Part shown: in pieces, positions 34,341 to 43,335 of the stretch | How positions within the stretch are numbered: the first letter of the stretch is position 1 | How the letters are laid out: every line of letters begins with the position of its first letter | Assembly: GCA_040770625.1 (NCBI GenBank) | Contig: JAXGIW010000004.1 | Span: 1 to 64,000, forward strand | DNA length: 64,000 bases | Direction: 5' to 3' | From: 58-81 sp012729145 | GTDB taxonomy: Bacteria > Synergistota > Synergistia > Synergistales > Thermovirgaceae | Program-made: the position numbers and the translations under genes | Notes under the pieces: generated by a model | What the model was told of the DNA's origin: nothing | The model's database searches: none | The model's input: the letters and a program-made list of their open reading frames with translations, nothing else

Positions 34341-35420
34341 ATGAAGATCCTGATCGCTGCGGGAGGGACAGGAGGCCATATCTGGCCCGCACTCTCATTT
34401 AACCAGTGGCTTCTGCGAAAACATGGCCATGTGAAGAGTCTTTTCCTGTCCGGCAGCCGAGACATGGAGAGAGAGCTTTACCATCATGCCGGTGTTGAGC
34501 CGGTGGTGCTTCCCGTTAAGGGTTCCCCTCTCTCGGGTCCACTGGCGAGCAGGGTGTCACGGACCATGGACCTGGCAAGATCGATAGGTGAAGTCAAAAG
34601 GGCGGTCCGGGAATTTTCACCCCACATATGCCTGCTTTTCGGGGGTTACGTCTCGGTGCCGGCTATGTTCGTCTCTAAAATGAAGGGTGTTCCTATCCTT
34701 CTTCACGAACCCAATGCCAGGGCCGGAAGGGTAACCTGTATTGCGGCTAAAGCGAGGATTCCCGTCTGTACGGGCTGGGATGTTTGCGAACCCCTTCCTT
34801 CCGGAGGGTTCACCCCTGTGGGCGTTCCGGTTAGAAACCTGAGACGATTGCCACCCGAAGAAGCCTGGAAGCTTCTGGGGTATGATCTGGATCTTCCCCC
34901 CAGCCCCCGGGTACTTGTCCTTGGGGGGTCTCTCGGGAGCGATCCCATGACCGTTCTGTTCAGCAAGGTTTCCGCTGAGAGGCTTTTCCGCAGCAGAAAT
35001 TTCCTATTGGTTGGTTCCAGCGAAAGAGCCGTCCGGACATCGAGGAACCTCTGGCTTCTTCCACGGGAGTGGGAGATCGACCTTCTCTATTCCATCGCCG
35101 ATGGGGTAGTGTCAAGAGCGGGTGCTTCCACCCTGGGGGAACTGGTTGTATTTGGTCTCCCTTCTGTCATAATCCCCTGGAGGGGCGCGGCAGACGATCA
35201 CCAGGCGCATAATGCCAGGGTTTTTTCTGAAAAAGGGTTCGGGTCCATATGGGAGATCGATAACGGGATTCATGAAAACCTTGCGTTCATGATAGACTAT
35301 GAACTAAAGAGGGCTCGGCTCGGTCAAGCCTTTCAGTTTCCTGGTAGGGGAACCGGTGAAGCCTGTGAGAAGATCTGGGAGCTTTTACAACAAATCGCCG
35401 AAGGGAGAGGTCGCAATTGA
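34341..35420 (+). CDS. murG: Lipid II synthase MurG
   Basis: 359 residues of the GT-B fold. AAGGTGGHIWPAL at the N-terminus and GGSLGSDPMTVLF in the middle are the two glycine-rich loops; SRAGASTLGELVVFGLPSVIIPW is the UDP-GlcNAc-binding region. It converts lipid I to lipid II on the inner membrane surface. GGAAGGG lies eight bases before the ATG. Its stop overlaps the murC TTG start. Confidence 0.94.
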   Translation: MKILIAAGGTGGHIWPALSFNQWLLRKHGHVKSLFLSGSRDMERELYHHAGVEPVVLPVKGSPLSGPLASRVSRTMDLARSIGEVKRAVREFSPHICLLFGGYVSVPAMFVSKMKGVPILLHEPNARAGRVTCIAAKARIPVCTGWDVCEPLPSGGFTPVGVPVRNLRRLPPEEAWKLLGYDLDLPPSPRVLVLGGSLGSDPMTVLFSKVSAERLFRSRNFLLVGSSERAVRTSRNLWLLPREWEIDLLYSIADGVVSRAGASTLGELVVFGLPSVIIPWRGAADDHQAHNARVFSEKGFGSIWEIDNGIHENLAFMIDYELKRARLGQAFQFPGRGTGEACEKIWELLQQIAEGRGRN

Positions 35421-36862
35421 ACGACTTCGATGGCCGATTCGAAAACCTCGAGAGGGTACATCTGATGGGAATTGGAGGAGCCGGGATGAGCGGTCTGGCT
35501 CTTCTTTTACGTCAGATCGGAATGAAGATAAGCGGATGTGATGTTTCACATACCTATTACATAAACAAGATCTCTCCCAACGGGATCGAATTCGCCCTCG
35601 GCCATGACAAGGAGCACCTGGACAGGTTCAAACCGGATGCAATAGTTTTCAGCAGTGCCATACCCTCAGAGACAGAAGAGCTGGTCGAGGCAGCCAGGAG
35701 AGGGATCCGGATCTTCAAAAGAGCGGAAGTGTTAAGCTGGCTCTTCAACTTGCGAAAGGGTATCGGTGTTGCCGGAACCCATGGAAAGACCACCACGGCC
35801 TCCATGATCGGGCTCATCCTGGAGAATGCCGGCCTTGACCCATCTGTCGCCATCGGAGGAGAGCTCTGTGATATCGGAGGGAACGCCAAACTGGGACAGG
35901 GTGCCCATATGGTAGCCGAGCTTGACGAAAGCGACGGCTCCTTCGAACTCTTTCGCTCCCATGTTGCCATCGTTACCAACGCAGATTGGGACCATGTAGA
36001 TTACTACCCAAGTTTCAGCTCTGTCCTGAAGGCCTACGAAAGGTTCCTCTCCAACAGGGAACCTGGAGGTGCCGCTATCATATGCGGAGAGGACAAGGGC
36101 CTTTCGGCGCTTCTCCAGAACAGGATCAACGGCAGACATCTCACATATGGCTGGGGTGCGAGATGGGACTGGGGCGCGCAGGATGTCAGCCACAACAGGG
36201 GTGGAGGGGTCACCTACACCCTCTCCCGGAACGGAACACCAGCCTGTGAGATCTTCCTCCAGGTCTCGGGAGAGCACAACGTTCTTAACTCTCTTGCGGC
36301 CTGTGCGGCTGCCGATACTATCGGAATTCCCCTCGAGGTGGCCGCCCAGGCCCTGAGGACCTTCAAGGGGGCCAAGAGGCGCCTGCAGCACATGGGCTCC
36401 ATCGTTTCGCTTGAAGTTGACATATTCGACGATTACGGCCATCACCCGAGGGAGATCGCCGCAACCCTGGGGACCCTGAAGAAGATGTTCCCCGAAAGAA
36501 GGGTCATGGCGGTATTCCAGCCCCACAGGTTCACAAGGACCGCTGCCATGTACAGGGACTTTGCGGAGGTGCTCTCCATGGCTGACGGAGTATTCCTTCT
36601 GCCGGTCTTCCCTGCCGACGAAATGCCCATAGAGGGTGTATCCTCCACCCTTATTGGCGACATCCTCAAGCAGAAAGGTCACAAGGGTTACGACTTCTGC
36701 AGCGATATGGACGAGGTGGTGACCAGAATATGTTCCAGGGTCAGGGAGGGCGACGTGATCGCCACCATCGGTGCGGGGGATGTGTCAATTGTGGGCGAAA
36801 AGATCCAGCAGCGCCTTGAAAGGAAAGGCGTTACCCTCGATGCGGTGGCGATCAAGGCTTGA
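35417..36862 (+). CDS. murC: UDP-N-acetylmuramate--L-alanine ligase
   Basis: 481 residues from TTG 35417, six bases after AAGGGAGAGG. HLMGIGGAGMSGLALLL is the N-terminal UDP-site loop, GVAGTHGKTTTASMIG the ATP loop and DDYGHHPREIAATL the MurC substrate motif. It adds the first L-Ala to UDP-MurNAc. The last 23 bases overlap murB. Full-length and ordinary. Confidence 0.95.
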   Translation: MNDFDGRFENLERVHLMGIGGAGMSGLALLLRQIGMKISGCDVSHTYYINKISPNGIEFALGHDKEHLDRFKPDAIVFSSAIPSETEELVEAARRGIRIFKRAEVLSWLFNLRKGIGVAGTHGKTTTASMIGLILENAGLDPSVAIGGELCDIGGNAKLGQGAHMVAELDESDGSFELFRSHVAIVTNADWDHVDYYPSFSSVLKAYERFLSNREPGGAAIICGEDKGLSALLQNRINGRHLTYGWGARWDWGAQDVSHNRGGGVTYTLSRNGTPACEIFLQVSGEHNVLNSLAACAAADTIGIPLEVAAQALRTFKGAKRRLQHMGSIVSLEVDIFDDYGHHPREIAATLGTLKKMFPERRVMAVFQPHRFTRTAAMYRDFAEVLSMADGVFLLPVFPADEMPIEGVSSTLIGDILKQKGHKGYDFCSDMDEVVTRICSRVREGDVIATIGAGDVSIVGEKIQQRLERKGVTLDAVAIKA

Positions 36863-37769
36863 CTGTGAGAACCTTCCGTTCTGTTCATCAGGCACACGTC
36901 TGAAAGACCTCACGACCCTTGGTGTGGGCGGGCCGGCAGAATGTCTTGCAAGGCCGGTCACGCGTCGTGATCTTACAAGGATCCTTGACCTTTGCAGGGA
37001 GGAAGAGGCCCCTACATGGTTCATCGGTGGGGGCAGCAATGTACTGATCCCCGATGAAGGCCTTCCTGGAGTGACTATACAGACAGGCGGTCTAAACGGC
37101 GTCCTTTGGGAAGAGCAGGATGATTCAGTGGTGCTGGAGACGGAGTCGGGTGTTCTTCTTGCCTCACTGCTCGCTCTGTCGATGAACAAGGGTTGGGAAG
37201 GCCTGGAATTCTCCGTCGGGATCCCCGGAACGGTCGGAGGAGCTCTTCACGGTAATGCCGGGGTAGAGGGGAGATCTCTCGGCGATCTTGTGGAATCGGT
37301 CCTGCTGGTCGACGATAAAGGCTCCCTGGCATGGAAGAGGAGGCAGGATATCCGTTTCTCATACAGGTTCACAGACCTTCTTGCAGGCAACAGGGCCATT
37401 GTCGCCTGCAAACTTGTCATGAAGAAGGGTGATCCGGCAAAGATCTCTTCTTCCGTCAGGGGGTTCATTAACAGGAGAAAGGGGCAGCCTCGGGGGATCA
37501 GGACAGCTGGTTGCATTTTCAAGAACCCCTGCGGCGAAAGCGCCGGGAAACTTCTGGATGAGACCGGATGCAAAGGGCTCAGTGTGGGAGATGCTGTTGT
37601 CTCTTCAATTCATGCCAATTTCATTGAGAACAAGGGTTCAGCCAGTTCGAAGGATATTTTCAGGCTGATCTCCAACTGCAGGGAAAAGGTTTTTCAGAGA
37701 ACCGGGATCCTTCTGGAGATGGAGATATGCCTTTTGGGTGAGATCCCCCATGCGGAAGTCGCTGGTTAG
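36840..37769 (+). CDS. murB: UDP-N-acetylenolpyruvoylglucosamine reductase
   Basis: 309 residues from ATG 36840, with AGGAAAGG eleven bases upstream; a longer frame inside murC is not needed. FAD site WFIGGGSNVLIPD and GLEFSVGIPGTVGGALHGNAG match the family, as does SIHANFIENKGSASS with the catalytic Glu region. The usual proton-donor serine of the GSxFKNP motif appears as cysteine (AGCIFKNP). The length and loop pattern resemble the shorter, type II enzymes. It makes UDP-MurNAc, the MurC substrate. Confidence 0.93.
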   Translation: MRWRSRLDCENLPFCSSGTRLKDLTTLGVGGPAECLARPVTRRDLTRILDLCREEEAPTWFIGGGSNVLIPDEGLPGVTIQTGGLNGVLWEEQDDSVVLETESGVLLASLLALSMNKGWEGLEFSVGIPGTVGGALHGNAGVEGRSLGDLVESVLLVDDKGSLAWKRRQDIRFSYRFTDLLAGNRAIVACKLVMKKGDPAKISSSVRGFINRRKGQPRGIRTAGCIFKNPCGESAGKLLDETGCKGLSVGDAVVSSIHANFIENKGSASSKDIFRLISNCREKVFQRTGILLEMEICLLGEIPHAEVAG

Positions 37770-38532
37770 GTTCCTGGCCTTGCTTCTCTTCATGTCAGGG
37801 GTGCTATACTGTACGGAGGAGCGATCCCAGTTCCTGCGCCTGAGGTCGGTCTCGTTCGATTCCCTCGCCCTTGTCCCCGATGATCATTTCTGGAGAAGGA
37901 TCGACCCGGAGTGCCATCGTTACTGGCCTCTCCTTTCATTAAGAGCACGGAGCATCGAACGGTCGATCATGATGGAGGCACCCGTTGAGATCCGGATCAC
38001 TCATGCGGGTTTCGGATCCTTCGCAGTCGAATCGACTCCACTTGAACCATGGTTCATGGTCTTCTGGGCAGGAGGCGAGTGGTTCCTTACCAGGGAGGGC
38101 AGGATGTGGTCGGTCCATCACTCAATGAACAACATAATATCCCAGCAGTCCGCCAGGGAGGGACCGGTGGTCGTCTGGGGAGCGGGTCTTCCTGACCCTA
38201 TCCCTTCGGAAATTGACATAGAGAGCTCTGTCAAGGATTCTGTGGTACCCATTCACGAACTGGAATCCTGGAAGGAAAATCTTGAAAGTTCAGGCTTTTA
38301 TCGAAGGGTCTCTTCCATTACCATTAGCAGGAGAGAGGGAAGAAGGATCATCGAGATCCTGGAAAGGACCGGAGAGGGAAGTGTAAGGGTCCTTTTGGGA
38401 GAACCCCCCGGTGATTGGCCCCCCCTCCTGGAAGCAGTGGATGATATACTTTCGCAAACGGGTACAAAGGACCGGCACTTGCTGATCGATACGACCTATT
38501 CGGGAAAGATCCTGGTAAGGGTCATTTCCTGA
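37750..38532 (+). CDS. ftsQ: FtsQ/DivIB-like divisome protein
   Basis: 260 residues from ATG 37750, seven bases after GGTGAG. A short N-terminal tail and one membrane span (about 7-23, LVRFLALLLFMSGVLYC) precede an extracytoplasmic region of about 235 residues. A weak POTRA-like start (LRSVSFDSLALVP) is visible, but sequence similarity alone is slight. I assign it mainly from topology and from its position between murB and ftsA, the classical ftsQ place. It overlaps the end of murB by 20 bases. Confidence 0.65.
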   Translation: MRKSLVRFLALLLFMSGVLYCTEERSQFLRLRSVSFDSLALVPDDHFWRRIDPECHRYWPLLSLRARSIERSIMMEAPVEIRITHAGFGSFAVESTPLEPWFMVFWAGGEWFLTREGRMWSVHHSMNNIISQQSAREGPVVVWGAGLPDPIPSEIDIESSVKDSVVPIHELESWKENLESSGFYRRVSSITISRREGRRIIEILERTGEGSVRVLLGEPPGDWPPLLEAVDDILSQTGTKDRHLLIDTTYSGKILVRVIS

Positions 38533-38556
38533 TCCCAATACCCTGGAGGATTGCCC

Positions 38557-39909
38557 ATGAGAAGAGGGAAGGAAGAGCCCATCATCAGATCGGGGCTTGA
38601 TATCGGCACCAGGAAGATCTCGCTGATAGTGACCGAGACGGACCCCCTCTCTTCGGAAATGCAGGTAATTGCAGTCGGTTCCGCAAGAGCGAGAGGAATG
38701 TCCAGGGGTGATATCCAGGACCCCGACCTGGTGGTCGAATCCATCAGAAGAGCAGTGGATGAGGCGGAAACTGCCTTCGACCTTAACATCAGGGATACAT
38801 TCCTTGCCGTTGGCCCCTCCTCGGCTTCGGTCTTCAGGCTGGAACACAGGTTCCCCTTCCGGGAGGAAGGCACTCCCGAAAGGCCGGTAACAGGCAAAGA
38901 CATGAAGGACGCCGTCAAGGGCGCCGTAAGGGCTGCAAGGGAAAGGGGCGAGGAGCTGCTCGTCCACGCCATTCCCCTTGGCTATTCCGTCGATTCGGGC
39001 TCTCCTGTCAGGGACCCCAGGGGTCTGAAGGGCTCCGAGCTGTCTGTAGAGGTCCTCTTTATAGGACTTCCGGAAGATGAAGTGAAAAGATCGATCACCT
39101 GCGCTGAAAAGGCCGGACTGAAGGTCCTTGGTGTCGTCCACAAATCTATCGCTTCAGCCTACGGGTCCCTATCTGAAGAGGAGATCTGCCATGGGGCAGT
39201 GGTAGTTGACATAGGTGCCGGTACTTCGACCGTGACCTGTGTCAGGGATGGGGCGGTCAGGGATGTTACGGTCTCGCCCGTGGGAGGGGATCTCGTCACA
39301 CAGGATGTTGCGAAATTGCTCATGATACCTCCTTCAAAGGCGGAGTACCTGAAACGCGAAATATCCCTCTTTGAAGATCCCTGTGACCTCATGGACGAGC
39401 TCGAATTCGAGCTGGACGGAGAACCATTTGTGGCAACCGTCCAGGACGTTCTGGACATTGTCTTTCCGAGGATGGAGGAGATCCTTTTCGATTTTCTGTC
39501 CCCAAGGATCGAAGAGTTCGGCCAGGAGAAGGGGCTCCGCAGTATCGTCTTCTCAGGCGGGGTTGCGGGCGCCATGGGGTTTTTGGATCTCATCAACGAC
39601 AATTACGAGATACCCGCCAGGATAGGCGGACCTGTTAACGCAATGAGCCTCCCCCCACCGGCAAGAGGTTGTGAATTTGCTTCCACTGTGGGGATCGTGA
39701 ACTATCTCCTGGAAAGGGAGGCCCACCCTGAAAATCTCCTGGAGCCGTGCCTTGTCGAATTGACCGGTGCTCCTGATGAGGAGCAGGCAAGGGATATCCT
39801 GATCCTTGAACCAAGAAGAACAGGTCCGGGAAGAAATATTAAAAGAGGCAAGGGACCAATGGGCGGATTTATTGATGCCCTGAAGAACGCGTTCAGGGAA
39901 CTGTTCTAA
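38557..39909 (+). CDS. ftsA: Cell division protein FtsA
   Basis: 450 residues of the actin-like ASKHA fold, from ATG 38557 with GGAGG seven bases upstream. RSGLDIGTRKISLIV is the phosphate-1 loop, VVVDIGAGTSTVTCVRDG phosphate-2 and IVFSGGVAGAMGFLDL the adenosine site. The C-terminus ends GGFIDALKNAFRELF, an amphipathic helix suited to membrane attachment. It tethers FtsZ to the membrane. ftsZ follows 25 bases downstream. Confidence 0.95.
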   Translation: MRRGKEEPIIRSGLDIGTRKISLIVTETDPLSSEMQVIAVGSARARGMSRGDIQDPDLVVESIRRAVDEAETAFDLNIRDTFLAVGPSSASVFRLEHRFPFREEGTPERPVTGKDMKDAVKGAVRAARERGEELLVHAIPLGYSVDSGSPVRDPRGLKGSELSVEVLFIGLPEDEVKRSITCAEKAGLKVLGVVHKSIASAYGSLSEEEICHGAVVVDIGAGTSTVTCVRDGAVRDVTVSPVGGDLVTQDVAKLLMIPPSKAEYLKREISLFEDPCDLMDELEFELDGEPFVATVQDVLDIVFPRMEEILFDFLSPRIEEFGQEKGLRSIVFSGGVAGAMGFLDLINDNYEIPARIGGPVNAMSLPPPARGCEFASTVGIVNYLLEREAHPENLLEPCLVELTGAPDEEQARDILILEPRRTGPGRNIKRGKGPMGGFIDALKNAFRELF

Positions 39910-39934
39910 TCCGTTTTTCGTGGAGGTTGCTCTC

Positions 39935-41104
39935 ATGGCTGAGCTCTTTGAGATCGAAGGATCGCAGAAACAGTTTCACGAAGTTATCAAGGTTATTGGT
40001 GTCGGTGGTGGAGGGGGTAACGCCCTTAACCATATTGTAAGGAGCGGAGTGACCGGCGTAGAGTTCATCGCCGCAAATACCGATATTGCTCATCTGAGTC
40101 TCTCCGAGGCCGATCTGAAGATCGTTCTGGGGAGAGAACTTACCAAAGGCCTGGGGGCGGGAGCCGATCCCGAGATCGGAATGAGGTCAGCCGAGGAGTC
40201 CGTTGAAGAGGTCCGGGAGGTCCTGAGCGGGGCCGATATGATCTTCCTGACCGCAGGAATGGGAGGGGGGACCGGGACAGGGGCCTCTCCCGTCATAGCC
40301 CAGATCGCCAGGGAGAACGGAGCCCTGGTGGTCGCCGTTGCGACAACACCATTCCTTTTCGAGGGCCAGAGAAGGAGGACCCAGGCCCTTGAGGGGATTG
40401 AGAACCTTCGCACCAACGTTGACGCCCTGATAGTCATTCCTAACGACCGACTACTTGAGATCACCCAGAAAGGAACAACTCTCTCGGACGCCTTCAAGCT
40501 CGCCGACGATGTCCTGAGGCAGGCCGTCCAGGGCGTGACAGACCTTATCCTTCGTCCGGGGCTGGTGAACGTTGATTTTGCCGATGTCCGGACCATAATG
40601 AAGGATGCTGGCACCGCAATAATGGGCATAGGAGAAGCCAAGGGGGACGACAGGGCTTCCAAGGCTGCCCATGGGGCTATAAACAGCCCATTAATGGACG
40701 GACCTATCACCGGAGCCCGGGGTGTGCTCTTCAACGTCACCGGCGGGCCGAATCTGGGTATCCATGAGATCCAGGAGGCCGCCCAGGTAGTCACTGAAGC
40801 AGCCGATCCCCAGGCCACCATACTGTGGGGTCATGTTCTTGATCCGGAGATGGACGAGAGGGTGCAGATAACAGTTATAGCAACGGGCTTCAATTCGGGG
40901 CAGTGCCCCAGAAGGACGATCCCGACCGCAAGAAGAAGAGGTCTCTCGTTCACCGAGACGGAAGCCCTTGCGGGGAAGGACGCTCTCAGGCAGGCCGCGG
41001 CAAGACATGATCCATCCGGAGAAGTTCCGGAGAACATGGAAGACCTCGAAGACCTGGATACCCCTCCCGTCGTCAGAAGGAGGAAATTCGGTCATAAACC
41101 ATAA
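39935..41104 (+). CDS. ftsZ: Cell division protein FtsZ
   Basis: 389 residues from ATG 39935, eight bases after TGGAGG. The tubulin signature GGGTGTGASPVIA near 104-116 and the N-terminal KVIGVGGGGGNALNHIV build the GTP site. A short linker leads to the C-terminal peptide DLDTPPVVRRRK, which binds FtsA and other partners. It assembles the division ring. It ends the classical dcw set; the radical SAM gene follows closely with no visible terminator. Confidence 0.97.
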   Translation: MAELFEIEGSQKQFHEVIKVIGVGGGGGNALNHIVRSGVTGVEFIAANTDIAHLSLSEADLKIVLGRELTKGLGAGADPEIGMRSAEESVEEVREVLSGADMIFLTAGMGGGTGTGASPVIAQIARENGALVVAVATTPFLFEGQRRRTQALEGIENLRTNVDALIVIPNDRLLEITQKGTTLSDAFKLADDVLRQAVQGVTDLILRPGLVNVDFADVRTIMKDAGTAIMGIGEAKGDDRASKAAHGAINSPLMDGPITGARGVLFNVTGGPNLGIHEIQEAAQVVTEAADPQATILWGHVLDPEMDERVQITVIATGFNSGQCPRRTIPTARRRGLSFTETEALAGKDALRQAAARHDPSGEVPENMEDLEDLDTPPVVRRRKFGHKP

Positions 41105-41143
41105 TCGGTACGGTCGGGACCTGCGCCGTTGAAGGACCTTTCA

Positions 41144-42655
41144 GTGAAAGCCCGGGCAAGGGACTGGAGATACCTCCGGGAACAGGAGATCGAACTGGAC
41201 GCCCTTCCTTCAGGTGGACACCCTTTGTGGGCCATGCTCTTTCCGGCAGGGTACAGCGTCGGGATGGCAAGCCTCGGATACCAGGTCATCATAGCAGAGA
41301 TGCGGGCCCTTGGTGTCGGGGTGGAGCGCTTTTTTCCCGGGCCCTTTCCCGGCCTGTCGGTGGAGTCCGGAAGACCCATTTCCGATTTCCCTCTTATTTC
41401 CGCTTCTGTTGCTTACGAGCCCGATATCCGGACCATCCTTTCGGTCTTCCGGGAATGGGGGCTATCGTCATCCAGGAAAGTGAGGTTCGACCTTGATCAG
41501 CCTGTCTTCGGCATCGGAGGCGCCCTGACCTATATCAACCCCCTGATATTCTCCGAGATGGCCGATTACGTGGTCCTGGGTGACGGGGAAAGGGTCCTTG
41601 ACCACCTGGTAAGGGAAGCACGGCTTTTCATGAAAAATGGTGACCGCAGAAGATTCCTGGAGGGTCTTGCCGAACACCGGTCGATATATGTGCCCTCCCT
41701 CCATGACCCAATGATACTTAAGGGGCACAAGGTCCACAGGGAAAAGAACATTATCGGGGACCTTGACAGCGTAAGGGGCAAGAGCCAATGGATAGCGCCC
41801 TCCTCGGTTTTCGGGAAGACAGCACTGGTCGAGTTGCAGAGAGGGTGCAGGAGGAAGTGCAGATACTGTACCATCCCGGCCTCTTTCGGAAGGATCAGGA
41901 CGCGTTCGGCCAAAAGGATCCTTGAGGACCTTTCCCCCCTGGTCTCCGTGGAAGGAGTTCAGGCTGGCCTGGTGTCACCCGAGACAGGGGACTACCCGGA
42001 GCTTTCCGAGCTTCTTTCCGGTGTGGCATCCCTCGGGATCCCGGTCTCATTTGCTTCCCTCAGGGTAGATAATATCAACGAGGAGGTTGTAAGTGCCCTG
42101 ACAAGGAGCGGGAGACATTCTCTAACAGTGGCTCCCGAGTCAGGGAACGACCGGCTGAGAAGGGAGTGCGGTAAGTATTTCTCCAACGACGACATCATAG
42201 AGCGTCTTTTCATGGCATCCAGCATGGGGGTCAGACAGGTCAAACTCTATTTCATGACGGGTATCCCGGGTGAGACAGCATCCGATGTCGATGATATTGC
42301 CGGTCTCTGCGACCGGGTCCGCTCCGAAGCGAGGCTCAGGGTCACAGCTTCCGTAGGGGTTTTCATACCGAAGCCGATGACCTATTGGGAAAGAGAGGAA
42401 ATGATAGGTGAAAGGGATGCCTCCTCCAGGTTGAAGAGATTGAAGAAACTCTTCAGCGAAGGACCAGCAAAGGGTTGCAGGATAAATATCCAGCAACCGA
42501 AAGAAGCAGCCCTTGAGTTCTCGATCGCCTGGAGGGGGCTGTCCGCGGGGGATGATCCCCTGCTGCCGGCAGAGCGGAGGTCCGGCGCTCCTGGACCGTC
42601 TCCCGAACAGAGATCCCTTCTGCTGGAACAACTTGGTATTCTTGGTTACAATTAA
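41144..42655 (+). CDS. Radical SAM protein of the B12-binding-like family, function unknown
   Basis: About 503 residues from GTG 41144, which has GAAGGA eight or nine bases upstream; TTG 41129 in frame is weaker. The [4Fe-4S] motif is CRRKCRYC (C-x3-C-x2-C) about 230 residues in. The N-terminal region (AGYSVGMASLGYQVI through GEMADYVVLGDGE-like sequence) resembles the cobalamin-binding-like domain of B12 radical SAM enzymes but lacks a DxHxxG cobalamin motif. VAPESGNDRLRRECGKYFS and FMTGIPGETASDV are typical of that family. The substrate is unknown. Possible roles include RNA or cell-envelope modification; context gives no decision. Confidence 0.75.
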   Translation: MKARARDWRYLREQEIELDALPSGGHPLWAMLFPAGYSVGMASLGYQVIIAEMRALGVGVERFFPGPFPGLSVESGRPISDFPLISASVAYEPDIRTILSVFREWGLSSSRKVRFDLDQPVFGIGGALTYINPLIFSEMADYVVLGDGERVLDHLVREARLFMKNGDRRRFLEGLAEHRSIYVPSLHDPMILKGHKVHREKNIIGDLDSVRGKSQWIAPSSVFGKTALVELQRGCRRKCRYCTIPASFGRIRTRSAKRILEDLSPLVSVEGVQAGLVSPETGDYPELSELLSGVASLGIPVSFASLRVDNINEEVVSALTRSGRHSLTVAPESGNDRLRRECGKYFSNDDIIERLFMASSMGVRQVKLYFMTGIPGETASDVDDIAGLCDRVRSEARLRVTASVGVFIPKPMTYWEREEMIGERDASSRLKRLKKLFSEGPAKGCRINIQQPKEAALEFSIAWRGLSAGDDPLLPAERRSGAPGPSPEQRSLLLEQLGILGYN

Positions 42656-42694
42656 AGGCCATCGAAGAACACTCTCTTTGTGAGGTGATTTCCA

Positions 42695-43297
42695 GTGAGC
42701 TTCAGGAAGAACAGGAAGTTCAAGGAGAAACCGGCTGTCTTTGCCTTCGGCCATATAATGCTGCCTCTTGTTGCTGTCCTGGCCCTGGGACTTCTTGTCC
42801 TCGGGGTCAGGCTTCTTTTCGTATCCCCCGAAAGCCAGGTGAGTTATCCGGAAACCCCGGAATACCCCGGGGCTGAAACAGAAACCCCTCCCGTTGTCGC
42901 TAAGACCACGGGAGAGACCCAGGTCGTGGCGGTCCCCGTTCCCGACGGTGATGGTCCCTCCTCAGAACCGAAAGCCATCCCAGCAACACCCCCCGCCGAG
43001 GATAACGGGCCCGCCGCCAAACCTGCAGAAGAGACGAGACCCGCAGAGCCGACAGTCGCTTCCAGGGGAAGCTGGATCGTTCAGATCGGGGCTTTTACCC
43101 TCAAGGACTCTGCCGAGACCCTAGCAAGAGAGGCCAGGAACAAGAACTACAACGCCTTTGTCGTCCAGGCGGTAGTTGGCGGAAAGACCTATTACAGGGT
43201 AAGGATCCCGGCAGGCGACCAGAAGGTCGAGGCGGACAGCCTTGCGAGAGAGCTGGCCTCAAAAGGGTATCCAACGCTGGTGACACGGCAGGAGTAG
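42695..43297 (+). CDS. Membrane-anchored SPOR-domain protein
   Basis: 200 residues. A short basic N-terminus, one membrane span (about 21-45), a proline- and glutamate-rich linker (about 50-120) and a C-terminal SPOR domain (about 125-200, WIVQIGAFTLKDSAETLAREA to GYPTLVTRQE). SPOR domains bind denuded glycan at the division septum, so it is probably a septal protein of FtsN type. The start is GTG with GAGGTG upstream. Its place near ftsZ supports this. Confidence 0.88.
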   Translation: MSFRKNRKFKEKPAVFAFGHIMLPLVAVLALGLLVLGVRLLFVSPESQVSYPETPEYPGAETETPPVVAKTTGETQVVAVPVPDGDGPSSEPKAIPATPPAEDNGPAAKPAEETRPAEPTVASRGSWIVQIGAFTLKDSAETLAREARNKNYNAFVVQAVVGGKTYYRVRIPAGDQKVEADSLARELASKGYPTLVTRQE

Positions 43298-43335
43298 GGA
43301 GCCGATTATGCCTGTTCCCCTCCCGAGGAGATAGA

